The notes under the pieces: model-generated
Seen by the model: the letters and a program-made list of their open reading frames with translations, nothing else
Database searches by the model: none
Told to the model about the DNA's origin: nothing
NCBI GenBank assembly: GCA_946807835.1
Contig: OX327693.1
Coordinates: 4,791,501-4,855,500, forward strand
Direction of reading: 5' to 3'
Length of the DNA: 64,000 nucleotides
DNA from: Ailanthus altissimus
Taxonomy: Eukaryota > Streptophyta > Magnoliopsida > Sapindales > Simaroubaceae
Shown: piece after piece, positions 60,168 to 64,000 of the stretch
Layout: the number at the start of each line of letters is the position of its first letter
Position numbering within the stretch: position 1 is the stretch's first letter
Translations under genes and position numbers: made by a program

Positions 60168-60588
60168 TGGATATTATCATGAATACCCTTAAGATATCAC
60201 CTAATTTTAATAATACTTACTAATTTAAAAAATAAGTAGTAATGCCTGATCGTTAAAAATATTCTATTTATTTTATTATTTTATTATTCTTTTAAAAAGT
60301 TTAAGTGTTTAAATTGAATGTTTAGATACAAGGATAACATTGTTTGGATATAGGAATAATAGTGTTTGAATACAGGGATAAAAGTACCTAATCACAAGGG
60401 TAATGGTATTTGGACATAGGATAAGGGTTGTTTGGATAAAACAATATTGAAATGATGATATTACATTTTGTTTTTCAGTTAATTTTAATAAAAGATTCTC
60501 CAACGATTAGGTATTATTGTTTACTTTTCAAACTAGTGGGTATTACTCAAATTAAGCAATACCTTAAGGGTATTCACGATATTAGAAC
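60168..60588. mobile_element. MITE with about 85-bp terminal inverted repeats
   Basis: The left end ATTATCATGAATACCCTTAA (about 60,173) pairs with the complement of the right end (ATATCGTGAATACCCTTAAG, near 60,582). The arms continue through ACCTAATTTTAATAATACTT and GCCTGATCGTT on the left, matching the right arm. The size of about 420 bp and the lack of coding sequence fit a MITE. The superfamily is not clear because I could not fix a target-site duplication. Confidence 0.7.
60320..60445. repeat. 22-bp minisatellite inside the MITE
   Basis: Five complete 22-bp units and one partial unit have the consensus GTTTGGATACAGGGATAAxAGT. They begin at 60,320, 60,342, 60,364, 60,386, 60,408 and 60,430. 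An open frame across them on the minus strand is a by-product of the repeat. Confidence 0.85.
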
Positions 60589-61201
60589 ATATTGAATTAT
60601 CTCTATATTTAATAAAAATATCACTAATATTATATATATATATAAGTCAAAGTAATAGGAAATAAATGCTAATATATATATGAACATGCTAACGTGATAT
60701 TATTAAATATTTTTAAAAAATACATATAATAAAATAACTTTTTTTAATTATCATTAGTTATTATAGTATCTTTCATTTTATTATTATAATAATATGTAAT
60801 ATAATCACTAAAACTTACACAAGATTTCACTATCATATATGTAGCATTTCAATGAATTTTTACGTCAAATTTGAGTATTCTAGTATCTATTCACAATTAT
60901 TCAATACAAATTTAAATTTTTGTCATCTAAAAGACGATGAAGTAATAAATTTTATTATTTCTCTAATTTTTTTCAATATGAAAATTGATTATATTTAAAC
61001 TATCTTGAACAATATAAATTAAGAATATGATAAAAATATATTACATGAAAAAAACTTAAACCACATGCAAGTGTTAATTGATGGAAAAATAATTTTATAT
61101 AACAGTATTTACACTTGCATTATCAAAAGTAATACTAATAATTTTTTCAAACATTTGAAATTCAATAAAAAATTTAATTAATGAATTAAAAATAATATTA
61201 G

Positions 61202-63255
61202 TGTCAGGGATCTAATATACGTGGGTGTATGCATGTGCAATTGTATTTATTGCCTACGTATCATATACATATTTAATGCTGTAAAATCACTAAAATATAC
61301 AATAAACACAACAAATTATATATCAATTACATTAATATATTACAAGGGTTGAGAAATCACCTGAACATGTAAACTTATACACGTATATCCTCGAAGTCCA
61401 CATAGAGATCAACTCGTTGACAGTTCTAGTCACCAACTCGGTAGACTTGGTGAGTTAGAACAACAACCCTTATATTTCAGCACGGGAGTAACTCTTAACC
61501 CCAAAATGGCCAATTGTGTATATTCATCATTTTCTCTAAATGGATAAGAAATAGATATTGAAACAATTCATAATTGCTTCTCTCAGTACCATAAAGAAAA
61601 ATGAAACAATTTTATTTTTTCTATCTTTTTTCTTCTTCTCGACACCATTTTCATTTCCTTTCTCTTTCTCCATTTTCGTCACCCATACACACACACTTCC
61701 TCCATTTTCACACACATCTCATATATATATATAATATCAATAAAATAATAATATAATATATCATATAATAATAATAAAATAATAACAATGGGTCACAACT
61801 ATCACCTATTATATATTATGATAATATATCATATAATAATATATTATAATGAGATATTTATGATTATTTAATAATTAAATAATTATAATATAAAATAACT
61901 ATTTTACCCCTCATAAATAGTTATCAAGTCTACCCCACCCACCAAATTTTACACTTTGGTAAACTCAACAAAGGGTCTATAATGTGCCGCGTGTCATTAT
62001 ATAATTAGTAAATAATAATTATTGACTAATTGTTGTATTTAACGATTAAATATAAATACGCACGCATTTTCTGTGGTAGTGTTGGATATTGTTAAATTAA
62101 ACAATTTAATCATGCATGCTGCCCCAGTGTACAACAAGTACACTACATATCGCAGGACTCTTTAAGTCCACGCCCCACGCACACATTACGGATATACAAA
62201 TCAGCGTGTTAAACCATACAACTTAAGGTTACAACGTATACGTATAGTCATTCCGTCATGATATCCTAAATGTGCTTGGGATATAGATTATCACCGTCAA
62301 ATCCCCTAATGCTCATCCATGCCTTATCTCTAGACTTGTACCTTATGAACAATATGTGCAAACTCTTTTGCCATATTGTTCTACCCTAGCGAAAACTCTT
62401 TTTCGGGATTAATACTTGTTGTCACAAGACTTTTTAAGATACAGTCTCGAAGCATCTGGATATCTAACTCCCTATGTGAGCTGATGGATCCCATATCTGT
62501 ACACACCGGACTTCATAAGTATCGAACCATACCCAACGACACTTAGCGGTCACACTATGAAAGGTATGTAACATGCTTGAACTAAAGTATGGTGGATCAC
62601 TTACAAGCTTACCGTGGCACTCAGGTCAAAGGACCACGTATACTACTCAACTCGAGAGGACCCTCCATTGACGGCTTACATAGGGTGTCTATTGGAGGCC
62701 CTCGTGAGTCTGTCTTATATCCAGTCCTAACTAGATACCCATAGGTCAATATGAGCTCCAAGCTCACAGTTGGCTAGAAACAACCATCTATACCTTATAG
62801 GTACGACATATGCTGATCCATATAAAGGTATTCACTGACAGACCCGCATCAACAGAAATAAATCAGAGATAATATTTGAGAACATACTTGTGCAACTGAC
62901 ATTTCTTGGCATCTGATTACAGCTCTTGCAACTATATAGTTACTAATATATTTTCAAGTTTATATTCCATTATAGACAATACTCCAACTCTTGGATTTTT
63001 GCTAAGCATTAAAACCAGTTACCACTTAGCTGTGCTAACATTTAGTATTTATATCTCTCAGCGTAGCTAACTACGAGCCCTTATTTAAACTCTTTTAGAT
63101 TTGATCTAAACTCTTTTAGATAGTACAATGTCTGTAATGTTACATTGCATAGTACTATATTAATAGGAAATTAGTGATTTAACGGGAATGTACACTTGTA
63201 TAAATACACAAGTATATGTACATTTATGGATGACACATAAGCACCGACCCTAACA
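61202..63255 (-). mobile_element. Solo LTR of repeat family L, copy 4 (inverted)
   Basis: On the minus strand it runs from TGTTAGGGTCGGTGCTTATG (63,255) to TAGATCCCTGACA (61,202), giving inverted TGTTAGGG/CCCTGACA ends. Flanking bases are ATTAG and ATTAA, a likely 5-bp duplication with one mutation. It is 2,054 bp long and has no coding region. It is the best-preserved copy of the family. Confidence 0.85.
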
Positions 63256-63853
63256 ATTAATTGTGTGTGAATGTTCTAATTTAAAAAAGTAATAATTTTT
63301 TTTTTTGCAAAAATTAATCATTATCAATATAATGTAACATAACACAAATGCTCACAAATTATTAGCACCCGTCCAATAATAAGAAGTAATAACAAATATT
63401 CCTTTAAATTGTAAGATTTCATCAATTAAATTTTATTTAGTTTGTTGATATGCAGTGAAAATATCATTTAACTGTATTTCTAGGAATATGAGAGAAGTTG
63501 GGTTAAACATACCTATATATAAATTTCACATACCTTTTATCTTAGACGAATGAGAGAGGTTGTTCACTAGCTGCAACGTATCTAACCAATCTAGTACGCA
63601 TGCATTGCTGATTATATTTGAATACAAAAAAATTTTCTCTAGGGGAACTTTGTACAATTTCAGTTTTAATGGGCTTGTCCATAGACCATATTTCAACAAT
63701 ATATTTTGGCATATCGATTCAAATGCTCGGTGCGTAGAGCCGTTGTGGCATCTAAAACTTTAGCATAAAACTTATAGATGGTTTATTCTTTTTTTATTTT
63801 TTTTAGAAATTGCATAAGTCTCCAACATAAAATAATTGCATAAGTCTCCAACA
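63256..63853. other. Spacer between two family L segments
   Basis: It contains a duplicated AATTGCATAAGTCTCCAACATA (about 63,808 and 63,834) immediately before the partial LTR copy. A 67-residue frame at 63,560-63,763 is not recognisable. Confidence 0.5.
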
Positions 63854-64000
63854 TATTTATATCTCTCAGCGTAGCTAACTACGAGCCCTTATTTAAACTC
63901 TTTTAGATTTGATCTAAACTCTTTTAGATAGTACAATGTCTGTAATGTTACATTGCATAGTACTATATTAATAGGAAATTAGTGATTTAACGGGAATGTA
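63854..64000 (-). repeat. Partial family L copy, identical to 63,046-63,192
   Basis: 147 bp match the internal part of copy 4 without a difference that I can see, at an offset of 808, and run off the window edge. It starts in mid-LTR, so it is not an independent intact insertion edge. Confidence 0.9.

Overview
The window looks like nuclear DNA of a flowering plant, most likely a eudicot. It has plant NLR (NB-ARC/LRR) resistance genes of the non-TIR (coiled-coil) type, a plant-specific WRKY domain with its typical intron, GT-AG introns, very AT-rich spacers and dense LTR-retrotransposon and MITE debris. The sequence does not let me name the species.

Layout. 1-8.1 kb: decayed retrotransposons, namely two fused Ty1/copia remnants, a 357-bp tandem duplication of LTR-like sequence, and the 3' part of a Ty3/gypsy chromovirus. 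10.2-13.2 kb (-): an intact, intronless RGA-type CC-NB-LRR gene. 14.3-20.0 kb: a possible LTR remnant, a broken hAT transposase, an AT-rich minisatellite and a solo LTR. 22.9-32.0 kb (+): an RPS2/At4g27190-type CC-NB-LRR whose reading frame can be followed through eight exons into two tandem group III WRKY domains. 33.3-35.1 kb: a foldback MITE with a 9-bp target-site duplication. 35.8-36.2 kb: an orphan LRR fragment. 37.1-47.8 kb: an old copia element split by a TRIM, two solo LTRs of one family in opposite orientation, and a third LTR-type element nested in one of them. 48.2-49.4 kb: a second 9-bp-TSD foldback element, ending 195 bp upstream of the next gene. 49.6-53.6 kb (+): a single-exon NLR with two NB-ARC regions, the first of them degenerate. 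54.6-57.6 kb (-): a convergent CC-NB-LRR with altered kinase-2 and MHD motifs. 58-64 kb: AT-rich spacer with a MITE, one more solo LTR and the start of a partial copy of it.

How the genes relate. All four intact genes encode intracellular immune receptors. The 49.6-kb protein joins an N-terminus resembling the 10.2-kb gene to an RPS2-type NB-ARC-LRR resembling the 54.6-kb gene. The cluster therefore seems to evolve by exchange and fusion between receptor lineages. The two most notable objects are the CC-NB-LRR-WRKY-WRKY gene, a probable integrated-decoy receptor, and the dual-NB-ARC gene. Five partial or complete copies of one LTR family, none with internal coding sequence, suggest frequent unequal recombination here.
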